The notes under the pieces: model-generated
Told to the model about the DNA's origin: nothing
Databases searched by the model: none
What the model saw: the letters and a program-made list of their open reading frames with translations, nothing else
Source: Streptomyces sp. NBC_01264
GTDB lineage: Bacteria; Actinomycetota; Actinomycetes; Streptomycetales; Streptomycetaceae
Length of the DNA stretch: 64,000 nt
Assembly (NCBI RefSeq): GCF_026340675.1
Contig: NZ_JAPEOX010000002.1
Coordinates: forward strand, 682,001 to 746,000
Reading direction: 5' to 3'
Position numbers and translations under genes: made by a program
Part shown: one piece after another, positions 7,747 through 15,798 of the stretch
Numbering within the stretch: the first letter of the stretch is position 1
How the letters are laid out: each line of letters begins with the position of its first letter

Positions 7747-9105
7747 TCACTTCACCGTGGCGAGGATGGTGTCGGCGCGGGCGGCGGCTTCCTTGAGCAG
7801 CTTGCCGAGGTCCGCGTCCTCCTTGGTCAGGACGGACTGCATGACACCGTCGAGGACGGTGTAGAGCTGCTGCGCGTTCGGCGGCTCGACCTTGACCTCG
7901 ACCTGGGGGCTGCGGTCGACGAACGGCTTGTAGTTCTCCTGCGGCACGTTGGCGTGCGCGGCGTGGACGGCCTGGATCTTCTGCTGGGCGGCGCCCGCGA
8001 AGAGGTTGGGCTGGGGCAGGCCGATCGGGACGCCGAGGCCGGAGAACTTGGTGACGTTCTCCTCCTCCCGGTCGGGGTTGAGGTACTTCCACTGGACCCA
8101 CTGCAGACCGGCCTTGATCTTCTCGGGCGTGGCCTTCGGGTTGAACATGAACCCGTCCCCGCCCCCGAGCGTGGCCGTGCCGGGGAGGGCCGCGAGGCCG
8201 AACTCCTCGTACTTGCGCTCGAACTGCTTGACGATGGTGGGGATGTTGTCGGGCCCGGCCATGTACATACCGAGCTTGCCGGAGCCCATCATCTTCTGGA
8301 CGTCGCCGATCTCCAGGAGCTGGCGGGTGCCCATGCTCTTGTCGGTCCACCGCATGTCGTGCAGGGCCTGGAGCGCCTTACGGCCCGCGTCGCTGTCGAA
8401 CGCGGCCTTCCACTTGCCGTTCTCCTCGGTGGCCACCTCGCCTCCCATGGAGTACAGCCAGGACGTCAGGTGCCATCCGCCCTGGTTGTTCTTGCTGTAG
8501 TCGGCGTAGCCCACGGTGTCCTCGCCGAGCTCGCTGATCCTCTTCGCGGCGGCCCTGACTTCTTCCCAGGTGGTCGGGGGCTTGTCGGGGTCGAGTCCGG
8601 CCTTGCGGAACAGCTCGCGGTTGTAGACGAGACCCATGGAGTAGTTGCCGGTGGGCAGCCCGTAGGTCTTGCCCTCCTTGTCCTTGAACACCTTCTGGAG
8701 CTCGAGGCGTATGTCGGACAGGTACGGGACGTCGGCGAGGTAGGGGGTGATGTCGGCGCCCTGCTTGCGCTGGATCAGCCCGGCCGGGTCGGTGAAGTAG
8801 ACGTAGTAGACGTCCTCGAGCTGGCCTCCGGCCACTTTGGCCGCGAAGGTCTTGGGATCCATCTGGCCCTCGCGGGCATCGATCTTGATCTTGGGGTGCG
8901 CCGCCTCGAACTGCTTGACCAGCTCCTCGAAGTCCTTGCGGTCGGCGGCTTGCGTGGTGGCCGGCATGCCGTTGACCGTGATCGTCACCACCCCGCCGGC
9001 CTTGTCGCCGGCCGGGGCCGGAGTGCCGCCGCAGGCGGTGAGGGCGAGACCCGCCACGAGGGTGGTGGCGAGGAGAAGGGCTCGACGTCTGGTGATGCCA
9101 TCCAT
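7747..9105 (-). CDS. Sugar ABC transporter substrate-binding lipoprotein
   Basis: A 452-residue extracellular binding protein. The N-terminus has three consecutive arginines, a hydrophobic core and the lipobox L-T-A-C, giving a lipidated Cys25; the arginines suggest possible Tat export. The body is a family-1 solute-binding protein rich in Trp and Tyr (G-G-W-H-L-T-S-W, Y-L-A-D-V-P), as expected for an oligosaccharide ligand. It is the first gene of the operon, directly behind a promoter overlaid with TTGCGT repeats. The ligand is inferred to be an alpha-glucan oligosaccharide from its neighbours. Confidence 0.9.
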   Translation of the reverse strand: MDGITRRRALLLATTLVAGLALTACGGTPAPAGDKAGGVVTITVNGMPATTQAADRKDFEELVKQFEAAHPKIKIDAREGQMDPKTFAAKVAGGQLEDVYYVYFTDPAGLIQRKQGADITPYLADVPYLSDIRLELQKVFKDKEGKTYGLPTGNYSMGLVYNRELFRKAGLDPDKPPTTWEEVRAAAKRISELGEDTVGYADYSKNNQGGWHLTSWLYSMGGEVATEENGKWKAAFDSDAGRKALQALHDMRWTDKSMGTRQLLEIGDVQKMMGSGKLGMYMAGPDNIPTIVKQFERKYEEFGLAALPGTATLGGGDGFMFNPKATPEKIKAGLQWVQWKYLNPDREEENVTKFSGLGVPIGLPQPNLFAGAAQQKIQAVHAAHANVPQENYKPFVDRSPQVEVKVEPPNAQQLYTVLDGVMQSVLTKEDADLGKLLKEAAARADTILATVK

Positions 9106-9145
9106 GGGAACAGGCCTTCCGAGCGGGTCGGGCTTCGATGGCGTG

Positions 9146-9200
9146 ACAGTAGAAGCCGTGAACGCAAGAAGTCAATAATGTTACGCAAGACATTACGCAT
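9146..9200 (-). promoter_or_regulatory. Promoter and LacI-type operator cluster of the alpha-glucan operon
   Basis: On the minus strand TTGACT (9170-9175) and TACTGT (9146-9151), spacer 18, form a good promoter. Around it are three copies of a TGCGTAA/TTGCGTT half-site (about 9161-9168, 9182-9189 and 9194-9200). One overlaps the spacer and two lie upstream. These are likely sites for the LacI regulator encoded next door. Similar TTGCG halves recur in front of that regulator. Confidence 0.6.
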
Positions 9201-9264
9201 GGAGATTCAGCTAGGTGACGGACCGTGACGTCCCGGCCGTCACCCCACCGGTTGCGCCGGACAC

Positions 9265-9300
9265 GCAGAGAGGGCCCGGCGACAGCCGGGCCCTCTCTGC
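9265..9300 (-). terminator. Strong hairpin terminator after the LacI gene
   Basis: A perfect 16-pair stem (arms 9265-9280 and 9285-9300) with a GACA loop lies 22 bases beyond the lacI-type stop and before the transporter promoter. There is no U tract, as is common in Streptomyces. It separates the regulator transcript from the operon. Confidence 0.75.
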
Positions 9301-9322
9301 TTGCGCCGCTCCCGCTCCCCCG

Positions 9323-10339
9323 TCAGCGCCTCGGGGAGGGGCGCGTGGTGGACGAGCGGACGATGAGTTCGGTGTCGAAGAGGATCTCCGAGGACAGGCC
9401 GACGCCCGTACGGATCTGCTCGGCCAGGAACTGCACCGCGGCCGAGGCCATGGCGGCGACGGGCTGACGGGCCGTGGTCAGCGGAGGATCGGTGGCCACC
9501 ATGAAGAGCGAGTCGTCGAAGCCGACGACGGACAGCTCGGCCGGTACGCCCAGCCCCCGCCGGCGCGCCCCGCGAATGGCGCCGAGGGCGAGGGCGTCGC
9601 TGGCGCAGACCACCGCCGTGACCCCGTGCGGGAGGAGCTGGGTGATCGCCGTGGCGCCGCCCTCCATCGAGAAGAGCGCGTGGGCCACGAGCGGCCGCCA
9701 CTCCTGGGCCGGGACCCCGCGCCGGGCGTTGAAAGCCGCGTAACCAGCGAGTTTGCGGACCGAGGGGACGTGGCCGGAGGGGCCCACGATCATCCCTATC
9801 CGCTCGTGGCCGAGCGCCGACAGGTGCTCCAGCGCCTGCTCGGCGGCTGCGGCGTCGTCCACCGAGACCTGCGCGACGCCCGGGTTCTCGTCGGCCGGAT
9901 TCACCAGGACGACGGGGATCCCGCGGCGGCGCAGCTCGCGCCCCTGGGCCTCGCCTATGTCGGTGTAGCTGGCGCCGACGAAGACGATCCCTCCGACGTT
10001 CTGCCCGAGCAGCATGTCCACGTAGTGCGACTCCGAGACGCCGTCGGCCGTGCGCGTGCACAGCACGGGGACCAGCCCCTGGCCGTTGAGGAGCCCGGCG
10101 AGCGACTCCGCCGCCGCGGAGAAGACGGGGTTCTGGAGGTCGGGGACCACCAGTCCGATCAGCTGGGCCCGTTCCTTGCGGAACTCCGACGGGCGCTCGA
10201 AACCGCACACGTCCACGGCCGTCAGAACCGCCTCGCGGGTGGCGGGCGCCACGTCCCTGTTGCCGTTCAGGACGCGACTCACCGTAGTCGTGCTGACGCC
10301 GGCCATCTCGGCCACTTGGGCTAGCCTCTGGGTGCTCAC
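9323..10339 (-). CDS. LacI-family repressor of the alpha-glucan operon
   Basis: A 338-residue regulator with the classic N-terminal LacI helix-turn-helix and hinge (V-A-E-M-A-G-V-S-T-T-T-V-S-R-V-L-N, residues about 7-23) and a periplasmic-binding-protein-like sensor domain. The GTG start has no Shine-Dalgarno sequence and sits six bases after a TAGCTT -10-like element, so it may be leaderless. It is co-oriented with and upstream of the transporter operon. By analogy with MalR-type regulators it should release DNA when an alpha-glucan-derived sugar is bound. Confidence 0.9.
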   Translation of the reverse strand: MSTQRLAQVAEMAGVSTTTVSRVLNGNRDVAPATREAVLTAVDVCGFERPSEFRKERAQLIGLVVPDLQNPVFSAAAESLAGLLNGQGLVPVLCTRTADGVSESHYVDMLLGQNVGGIVFVGASYTDIGEAQGRELRRRGIPVVLVNPADENPGVAQVSVDDAAAAEQALEHLSALGHERIGMIVGPSGHVPSVRKLAGYAAFNARRGVPAQEWRPLVAHALFSMEGGATAITQLLPHGVTAVVCASDALALGAIRGARRRGLGVPAELSVVGFDDSLFMVATDPPLTTARQPVAAMASAAVQFLAEQIRTGVGLSSEILFDTELIVRSSTTRPSPRR

Positions 10340-10352
10340 GCGGCCAAGCTAT

Positions 10353-10403
10353 CAGTCGGGTGCGCAAAAAACAGTCCCACCGACGCAAATCTCTTGCAAG
10401 CGG
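10353..10403 (-). promoter_or_regulatory. Possible autoregulatory LacI sites upstream of the regulator
   Basis: Minus-strand TTTTTTGCGC, TTTGCGTC and the perfect palindrome CTTGCAAG cluster within about 50 bases upstream of the GTG. They share the TTGCG core with the operon promoter. CTTGCAAG resembles boxes used by Streptomyces maltose-type LacI proteins. Which copies are bound cannot be decided by eye. Confidence 0.35.
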
Positions 10404-10548
10404 ATCGGAAGCGCACCGCGCACACGCTCCCGGGCCCGATCCCGCCCAATGGCGCACCCCGGTCGCGACCCGCCGCGGAGGGTGATCGGCTGGGCGGGTG
10501 ACCGTACGGCCGACCGGGGCCCGTGCGGCCAGGGCGAGGAGACACATC

Positions 10549-12114
10549 GTGGCCAAGGCCTATCTGGTGGGTGCCGGCATCGCTTCCCTGTCGGCGGCGG
10601 CGCTGCTGATCAGGGAGGGCGGGTTCGCCGGCTCGGACATCACGATCCTGGAGGCCCAGGGCCGTACCGGTGGCAGCCTGGACGCCGCCGGAGATCCCGA
10701 GAACGGCTACACCATGCGCGGCGGCCGGATGTTCGAGCTGCACTTCGAGTGCACGTACGACCTGCTCCGTTCCATCCCCTCACTGGACGATCCGAGCCTC
10801 TCCGTCACCGAGGACACCTTCGCCTTCCACGAGGACTTCGCCTGGAACGACAAGGCCCGCCTGGTCGACTCCACCGGCCTGCGGGTCGACACCCGTTCCA
10901 TGGGGTTCTCCGAGCGCGACCGCCTGGATCTGGTCGCGTGCGTGGCCTCCCCCGAGTCCCGGCTCGACGGCAAGCGCATCTCCGACTGCTTCACCCCGGA
11001 GTTCTTCACCACCAACTTCTGGTACATGTGGTGCACCACCTTCGCCTTCGAGCCCTGGCACTCGGCGATCGAGTTCCGGCGCTACCTCAACCGGTTCGTG
11101 CACCTCTTCAAGACTTTCGACACCATGTCGGGCATCTACCGCACCCGCTTCAACCAGTACGACTCGATCGTGCGACCGCTCCAGAGCTGGCTGCGGAGCA
11201 ACGGCGTCGTGTTCACCATGAACACCACCGTGACCGACGTGGAGCTCGCGGACGGCGAGGGCACCACCGTCACCGCCCTCGCCTGTACCCGCGAGGGCGC
11301 GGACCTGCGGATCCCGGTCGCCGCCGAGGACCTGGTGTTCGTCACCAACGGGTCGATGACGGCGAACTCGACCCTGGGATCCACTGACACCCCCGCCGTA
11401 CTGGACACCTCCGCGCCGGACGCCTCGTGGCGCCTGTGGCAGACCCTGGCGGCCAAGCGCCCCCACCTGGGCGACCCTTCGGTGTTCGACTCCTCCGTCT
11501 CGGACTCCACGTGGGGCTCCTTCACCGTCACCACCCAGGACCCCACCTTCTTCAAGGCCATGGAGGAGTTCTCCGGCAGTGAGGCCGGCAAGGGCGGCCT
11601 GATCACCTTCAAGGACTCCGGCTGGCTGCTCACCATCGTCCTCAACCACCAGCCGCACTTCCACGAGCAGCCCGAGGGCACCTACGTCTGGTGGGGGTAC
11701 GCCCTCTTCCCGGACAAGGCCGGCGACCACGTGGGCAAGACGATGGCCGAGTGCACGGGCCGCGAGATCCTCACCGAGGTGCTCGGGCACCTGCGCCTCG
11801 CGCAGAGCGAGCAGATCCTGGAGTCCTCGGTCGTCGTTCCGGCCCTGATGCCGTACATCACCAGCCAGTTCCTGGTGCGCAAGGCCGGCGACCGGCCCGA
11901 GGTGGTCCCGGAGGGCTCCACCAACCTGGCCTTCATCGGCCAGTACGCCGAGGTCCCCGACGACGTGGTGTTCACCGTCGAGTACTCGGTGCGCACCGCC
12001 TGGACCGCCGTGGCCCGGCTGCTGCACCTGGACCGGCAGCCGCCGCCGGTCTACAAGGGCGGCCACGATCCCAAGGTGCTCCTCGAAGCCCTGCACACGA
12101 TGCACCGCCGCTGA
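10549..12114 (+). CDS. Oleate hydratase family flavoprotein (fatty acid double-bond hydratase)
   Basis: A 521-residue FAD enzyme of the MCRA/oleate hydratase family: N-terminal V-G-A-G-I-A-S-L dinucleotide fold, the R-G-G-R motif at about 57-60, and characteristic N-F-W-Y-M-W and P-W-H-S-A-I-E-F-R-R-Y segments. The usual R-G-G-R-E-M reads R-G-G-R-M-F here, so Met61 takes the place of the catalytic Glu. I recall the same swap in monomeric Rhodococcus enzymes. It converts unsaturated fatty acids to 10-hydroxy acids. Start GTG 10549 follows GGAG. A hairpin ends the transcript. Confidence 0.9.
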   Translation: MAKAYLVGAGIASLSAAALLIREGGFAGSDITILEAQGRTGGSLDAAGDPENGYTMRGGRMFELHFECTYDLLRSIPSLDDPSLSVTEDTFAFHEDFAWNDKARLVDSTGLRVDTRSMGFSERDRLDLVACVASPESRLDGKRISDCFTPEFFTTNFWYMWCTTFAFEPWHSAIEFRRYLNRFVHLFKTFDTMSGIYRTRFNQYDSIVRPLQSWLRSNGVVFTMNTTVTDVELADGEGTTVTALACTREGADLRIPVAAEDLVFVTNGSMTANSTLGSTDTPAVLDTSAPDASWRLWQTLAAKRPHLGDPSVFDSSVSDSTWGSFTVTTQDPTFFKAMEEFSGSEAGKGGLITFKDSGWLLTIVLNHQPHFHEQPEGTYVWWGYALFPDKAGDHVGKTMAECTGREILTEVLGHLRLAQSEQILESSVVVPALMPYITSQFLVRKAGDRPEVVPEGSTNLAFIGQYAEVPDDVVFTVEYSVRTAWTAVARLLHLDRQPPPVYKGGHDPKVLLEALHTMHRR

Positions 12115-12119
12115 GCCGC

Positions 12120-12183
12120 GGTCGCGCCCGCCGTTCCCCCGCCACCGGTCCGGACACCGGGCGGCGACACGGCGGGCGCGACC
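12120..12183. terminator. Long hairpin between the hydratase and peroxiredoxin genes
   Basis: Arms at 12120-12133 and 12170-12183 pair over 14 bases without mismatch, and the enclosed segment can fold further. It starts six bases after the hydratase stop, so it likely terminates that transcript. Confidence 0.65.
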
Positions 12184-12233
12184 GGGTACCGTACGCCCCT
12201 CGACGACAGAGACGACAGCGAGGTGCGGACATC

Positions 12234-12719
12234 GTGACCCGAATCCCGGACGTGGGCGATGTGGTGGGCGATTTCTCGCTCCCCGGCGGCCTGCTCAGCG
12301 AGGACAACTTCACCCGCGGGCAGTACGCCCTCGCCGAGCAGCGCGGGAAACCGGTCGTCCTCGCCTTCTACCCCGGCGACAACACCCCGGTCTGCACGAC
12401 GCAGTTGTGTTCCTACTCCGACGGGCTGGAGGCGCTCTCCGCGTGCGGCGCCCAGGTCTGGGGCATCAGCCCGCAGGGCGTGGACAGCCACGAGTCCTTC
12501 GCCCGGTCCCGGGGCCTGCGGATCCCGTTGCTCGCCGACACCGATCGCACGGTCGCCCGCGCCTTCGGCATCGCGGCTCCCGTGATCGGTCTGCGGCGCT
12601 CCGTCTTCGTCATCGCGCCGGACGGCACCCTGCACTGGAAGCACGTCGGGACCCTGGGCATGAGGTTCCCCTCCGCGGACACCATCGCGGAACAGCTCGC
12701 GGGTGTCACCACCGGCTAG
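12234..12719 (+). CDS. PrxQ/BCP-type peroxiredoxin
   Basis: A 161-residue thiol peroxidase. The catalytic motif P-G-D-N-T-P-V-C holds the peroxidatic Cys54, and Cys59 five residues on is the resolving cysteine, the PrxQ arrangement. It reduces peroxides using thioredoxin-type electron donors in the cytoplasm. The GTG start at 12234 has GAGG about ten bases upstream. Its stop overlaps the stop of the convergent SDR gene. Confidence 0.9.
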   Translation: MTRIPDVGDVVGDFSLPGGLLSEDNFTRGQYALAEQRGKPVVLAFYPGDNTPVCTTQLCSYSDGLEALSACGAQVWGISPQGVDSHESFARSRGLRIPLLADTDRTVARAFGIAAPVIGLRRSVFVIAPDGTLHWKHVGTLGMRFPSADTIAEQLAGVTTG

Positions 12720-13522
12720 AGCGGATCGGCCGCGGGCATGAGGCGGCCCACCGAGTTGACCATCTGCCGGCGGCTGAGCAGGCGGCCGCCGACGGCCATC
12801 ACCCGGTTGAGGGCGCCGGAGATCACGCTGGGGCCCGGGTTCTTGCGGTCGAGCGCCGCCAGCGCCGTGCGGACCACCTCTTCGCACGTCTGGACCCGGG
12901 TGCCGCCGCCCACCTCGCTGGTCCCGATGATGTCGAAGAACTCGGTCTTCGTGGCGCCGGGCGAGAGCGCCAGCACCCGCAGTCCGGTGCCCTGGGACTC
13001 GTGCCAGAGCGCTTCGGTGAAGCTCAGCACGAAGGCCTTGGTCGCGCCGTAGACGGCCATCTGAGGGATGGGCTGGTAGGCGGCCATGCTCGCGACATTG
13101 ACGAGGACGCCCTTGCCGTGGGCGCGCAGCGGGCCGATGAGGGCACGGCTGATGTCGACCACCGCGCCCACGTTGACGGCGAGTTCCTGGCGCAGCCGTG
13201 CGGGATCCTCCTGGTGGAGCGGGCCGAAGGTGCCGAAGCCGGCGTTGTTGACCAGGCTCGTGACCGTGATGCCGCGCCGCTCCAGCTCCTCGAGGAGCGC
13301 GTCGCCGATCCGGTCCGCTCCGAGGTCCATCGGGACGGGCGTGGCCTCGATCCCGTACTCCGCCGAGAGCTCCGCGGCGAGCCGCTCCAGGCGGTCGGCG
13401 CGGCGGGCGACCAGGACGAGCCCGGATCCGCGGGCGGCCAGCCGGCGGGCGAACTCCTCGCCGAGACCGGAGCTGGCGCCGGTGATCAGTGTGGTCTGGC
13501 CCCGGTAGTCGACCGCGTTCAT
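12716..13522 (-). CDS. Short-chain dehydrogenase/reductase (SDR)
   Basis: A 268-residue classical SDR: T-G-A-S-S-G-L-G cofactor motif (14-21), N-N-A-G near 92-95, catalytic S145, Y158 and K162. A basic A-R-R after the second strand suggests NADP(H). Start ATG 13522 follows GGGGAG; a longer in-frame start exists but lacks a ribosome site. The C-terminal extension of about 60 residues is typical of DltE-like SDRs. The substrate is unknown. Stop codons of this gene and the convergent peroxiredoxin share bases (CTAG). Confidence 0.88.
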   Translation of the reverse strand: MNAVDYRGQTTLITGASSGLGEEFARRLAARGSGLVLVARRADRLERLAAELSAEYGIEATPVPMDLGADRIGDALLEELERRGITVTSLVNNAGFGTFGPLHQEDPARLRQELAVNVGAVVDISRALIGPLRAHGKGVLVNVASMAAYQPIPQMAVYGATKAFVLSFTEALWHESQGTGLRVLALSPGATKTEFFDIIGTSEVGGGTRVQTCEEVVRTALAALDRKNPGPSVISGALNRVMAVGGRLLSRRQMVNSVGRLMPAADPL

Positions 13523-13637
13523 GGCCCGTCTCCCCTGCGTGTGGTGGCGTACCTCCCCGTGCCCGGCCACCGTACGCGCCGGGTCCCCGGCCGTCCGGCA
13601 GCGGGTGCCGGACGACCGGGGACCGTGGAGCCCGTGG

Positions 13638-13838
13638 TCAGTTGTTGGAGCCCACCGTGTTGTTGAGGCCCGCGTTGAACACGTCGTCGGCCGCGAACTG
13701 GAGCCAGTCGCCGAAGACGATCGTGTACGACTTCTCGGACGGGGCGTTGACCGTCACGTCGGCGGAGGCCGCGGAGGCGCAGCCGAGGACGATGACACCG
13801 GCGGCGACCAGGGAGAGCACGGAGCGTACGGAACGCAT
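13638..13838 (-). CDS. Small secreted peptide (unknown)
   Basis: A 66-residue product with a clear Sec signal peptide (M-R-S-V-R-S, hydrophobic core, A-S-A-A-S-A) leaving about 41 mature residues. Those are rich in Asn, Val and aromatic residues and end N-N-T-V-G-S-N-N. No cysteine pair, so it is not a short chaplin, although size and secretion are similar. Start ATG 13838 has AAAGGTG upstream, buried inside a perfect 14-base palindrome. Function unknown. Confidence 0.6.
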   Translation of the reverse strand: MRSVRSVLSLVAAGVIVLGCASAASADVTVNAPSEKSYTIVFGDWLQFAADDVFNAGLNNTVGSNN

Positions 13839-13844
13839 GGATGC

Positions 13845-13858
13845 ACCTTTCGAAAGGT
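13845..13858. promoter_or_regulatory. 14-base palindrome covering the ribosome site of the small secreted peptide
   Basis: ACCTTTCGAAAGGT is perfectly self-complementary and includes the AAAGGT that serves as Shine-Dalgarno sequence on the minus strand, seven bases before the ATG. It could be an operator or an intermolecular/intramolecular RNA fold that hides the ribosome site. Confidence 0.45.
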
Positions 13859-13995
13859 TCGAGCGGGAGCGGTGAGCACCATCGAACCTAAAGAGGCGCG
13901 GCCCGTCTGTCCCGACACAGCGCCGGGACCGGCCAAGAGCCAACCGATCGGACGAACCGGAACCGGCGGGCCGGGCAGGATCCGGAAGGGACGGT

Positions 13996-14376
13996 CTAGC
14001 GCGCGCGGGCCGTGCCCGAGGCCAGGGCGTCGCCGACGAGGCGGATGGCGCGGGCCAGCCGGGAGAGCTGCTGGAGCTCGGCGGCGTACATCCTGATGGA
14101 GGTCTCGATGACTCCCTCGGTCACCCCGAGGGAGGGGAGCTGGGCCCGGCCGGTCTCCAGGGCCACCCGTACGGCACGCGTCTCGTGCTCCACCTGCAAC
14201 TGGGCGTGCCGCGCGAGGAGCACGGGGCTCCGCTTCAGCGTCGCGTAACCGGCGTAGCGGGCCGGCAGGAGCTCGCCCAGCCAGCGGGTGGCCGTGCGTT
14301 CCCAGTCGTGGTTCCCGGGCTTCCTGACCTGGTGGGGCCAGTCCTGACTGCGGGTGGTGAGAGCCGTCTGAGACAT
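13996..14376 (-). CDS. Conserved-looking hypothetical protein
   Basis: A 126-residue soluble, mostly helical protein without a signal peptide or recognisable domain. It has a W-x-x-x-W spacing near the start and a long amphipathic helix at 55-120. Codon use is typical of the window. The ATG at 14376 is preceded by GGAAGCGG. I do not recognise the family. Confidence 0.55.
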   Translation of the reverse strand: MSQTALTTRSQDWPHQVRKPGNHDWERTATRWLGELLPARYAGYATLKRSPVLLARHAQLQVEHETRAVRVALETGRAQLPSLGVTEGVIETSIRMYAAELQQLSRLARAIRLVGDALASGTARAR

Positions 14377-14702
14377 TCTTGCCGCTTCCGCGAGGTGTCG
14401 AACGCCGATGGAGAACGCGTGGCGCGGCCTCGGCCCAGGGGTTGGCCGAGGCCGCAGAGGCGCTGCGGGATCCGAAAGCCGGACGGGGCACCTTGCGTCA
14501 CGTGAGGAGGTGAAACGTCACGCCTGGTGTCTGTTCTGGGGTGGTGTGGGGACACCACCCTTGGCATCTCGACGGATTACCGCGCCGCCCATCAGTAAAC
14601 ATATATACCGTTGAGTAAGCAAGGGTATGAAAATATTCATGTGGCGGGTGGGCATGAATATGGTACCTCATGCCAGTTCGTCCGCCTGGGGTCCGGCCCC
14701 TC
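14377..14702. other. 326-base intergenic region with hairpins and an AT-rich island
   Basis: No convincing gene. A nine-pair GGGTGGTGT/ACACCACCC hairpin with a four-G loop lies at 14539-14560. About 14580-14640 is markedly AT-rich (catatatacc, atgaaaatattcat), and GGCATGA/TCATGCC arms occur at 14650-14673. It may hold the end of the RpiR transcript and the promoter of the minus-strand hypothetical gene. I cannot place -35/-10 boxes with confidence. Confidence 0.6.
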
Positions 14703-15620
14703 CTAGAGGAAGAAGCCGTGCTGGTCCGCGGCCTGCTCATAGCTTTCGAGCCGGGTCTGCGTCCGCTCGGGGTCCGCGTCCGCCATCGCCTGGAGCAATG
14801 CCGCGGACAGGACGCCCGGCGCCGCGTAGGAGTCGAAGACCAGCCGCGATCCGGTGCCGGCCGTCAGCGCCACATCGGCCTCCTCCACCAGCGGCCCCAG
14901 CGTGCGGTCCGTGATCAGCGCGATCCGCAGCCCCGCTCCGCGGGCCACCCGCAGCGCGGCGAGGGTCTCCTTGGCGTGCCGGGGCATCGCGAAGGCCAGG
15001 ACCCAGCTGCCGCCCGCGGCCCGGGCCTGCAGCAGCGCGTCGGAGGCGACGCTGCCGCCGCCGGTGACCAGGCGTACGTCGGGGTGGATCCGGCGCGCCG
15101 CGTACGCGAAGTACTCCGCCAGCGAGACGGAGATCCGCAGCCCGAGGACCGTCAGCGGCACCGACCGGGCCAGCTCGCGCCCGATGTCGAGCACCTGGTC
15201 GGTATCGGCGAGCAGTTGGCGCACGGTGCGCAGGTTCTCGATCTCGGCGTCGACGGCCGCCTGCAGTTCGTTGCGCCGGGCCTGTTCGGGGCTGTCGGGG
15301 GCGCCGGCCACCGCGCTGAGCGCGATCGGCTGGAGCACGTCGCGCAGGGCCGGATAGCCGCTGAAACCGAGGGCGGAGGCGAAGCGGGTCACGGAGGGCT
15401 GGCTCACGCCGGCCCGCTCCGCGAGCTCGGTGATCGAGAGGAACGCCGCCTCGGTGAGGTGGTCCACGAGGTACTGGGCGATCCGCCGTTGGCCCGGCGA
15501 GAGCGGGTGCCCGTCGAACAGCGCCCGGACCCGGTCGGCCGGGGCCCGCTCGTGGTCGACCGCCTGCCCGCTGGGCGTGATCGCTGCCGCCTGTGCGCGC
15601 GCCTGCTGCCCCGATGACAC
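14703..15620 (-). CDS. MurR/RpiR family transcriptional regulator with SIS domain
   Basis: A 305-residue regulator: N-terminal RpiR helix-turn-helix (I-T-E-L-A-E-R-A-G-V-S-Q-P-S-V-T-R-F, about 63-80) and a C-terminal SIS phosphosugar-binding domain (about 130-260). Such proteins sense sugar phosphates or related ligands. The start is GTG 15620, seven bases after GGGAGGA, rather than an upstream in-frame start. Neither neighbour is a sugar gene, so its target is not evident. Confidence 0.88.
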   Translation of the reverse strand: MSSGQQARAQAAAITPSGQAVDHERAPADRVRALFDGHPLSPGQRRIAQYLVDHLTEAAFLSITELAERAGVSQPSVTRFASALGFSGYPALRDVLQPIALSAVAGAPDSPEQARRNELQAAVDAEIENLRTVRQLLADTDQVLDIGRELARSVPLTVLGLRISVSLAEYFAYAARRIHPDVRLVTGGGSVASDALLQARAAGGSWVLAFAMPRHAKETLAALRVARGAGLRIALITDRTLGPLVEEADVALTAGTGSRLVFDSYAAPGVLSAALLQAMADADPERTQTRLESYEQAADQHGFFL

Positions 15621-15798
15621 CGGCGGTCCTCCCTCTCGTGCCACTCCGTGATCCCAACATAGCTCACGGCATCCGGCTGACCAGCGCGCTTCCCTCCGCG
15701 GACGTGGACGCGACCGGCGCCGCGGAGGTCCGCGCGGACGTCCGTGGCGCCCGCGGACGGGCACCGGCTCGCCGGTCGCCGCGTGGGCCGAGGGGGCG

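Noticed and set aside
12120..12183. A riboswitch before the peroxiredoxin gene
   Set aside because: The structure starts six bases after the hydratase stop and is a simple GC stem; a terminator is the simpler reading.
13638..13838. Short chaplin or rodlin
   Set aside because: No chaplin cysteine pair or G-N motif set and no rodlin repeats; only size and secretion fit.
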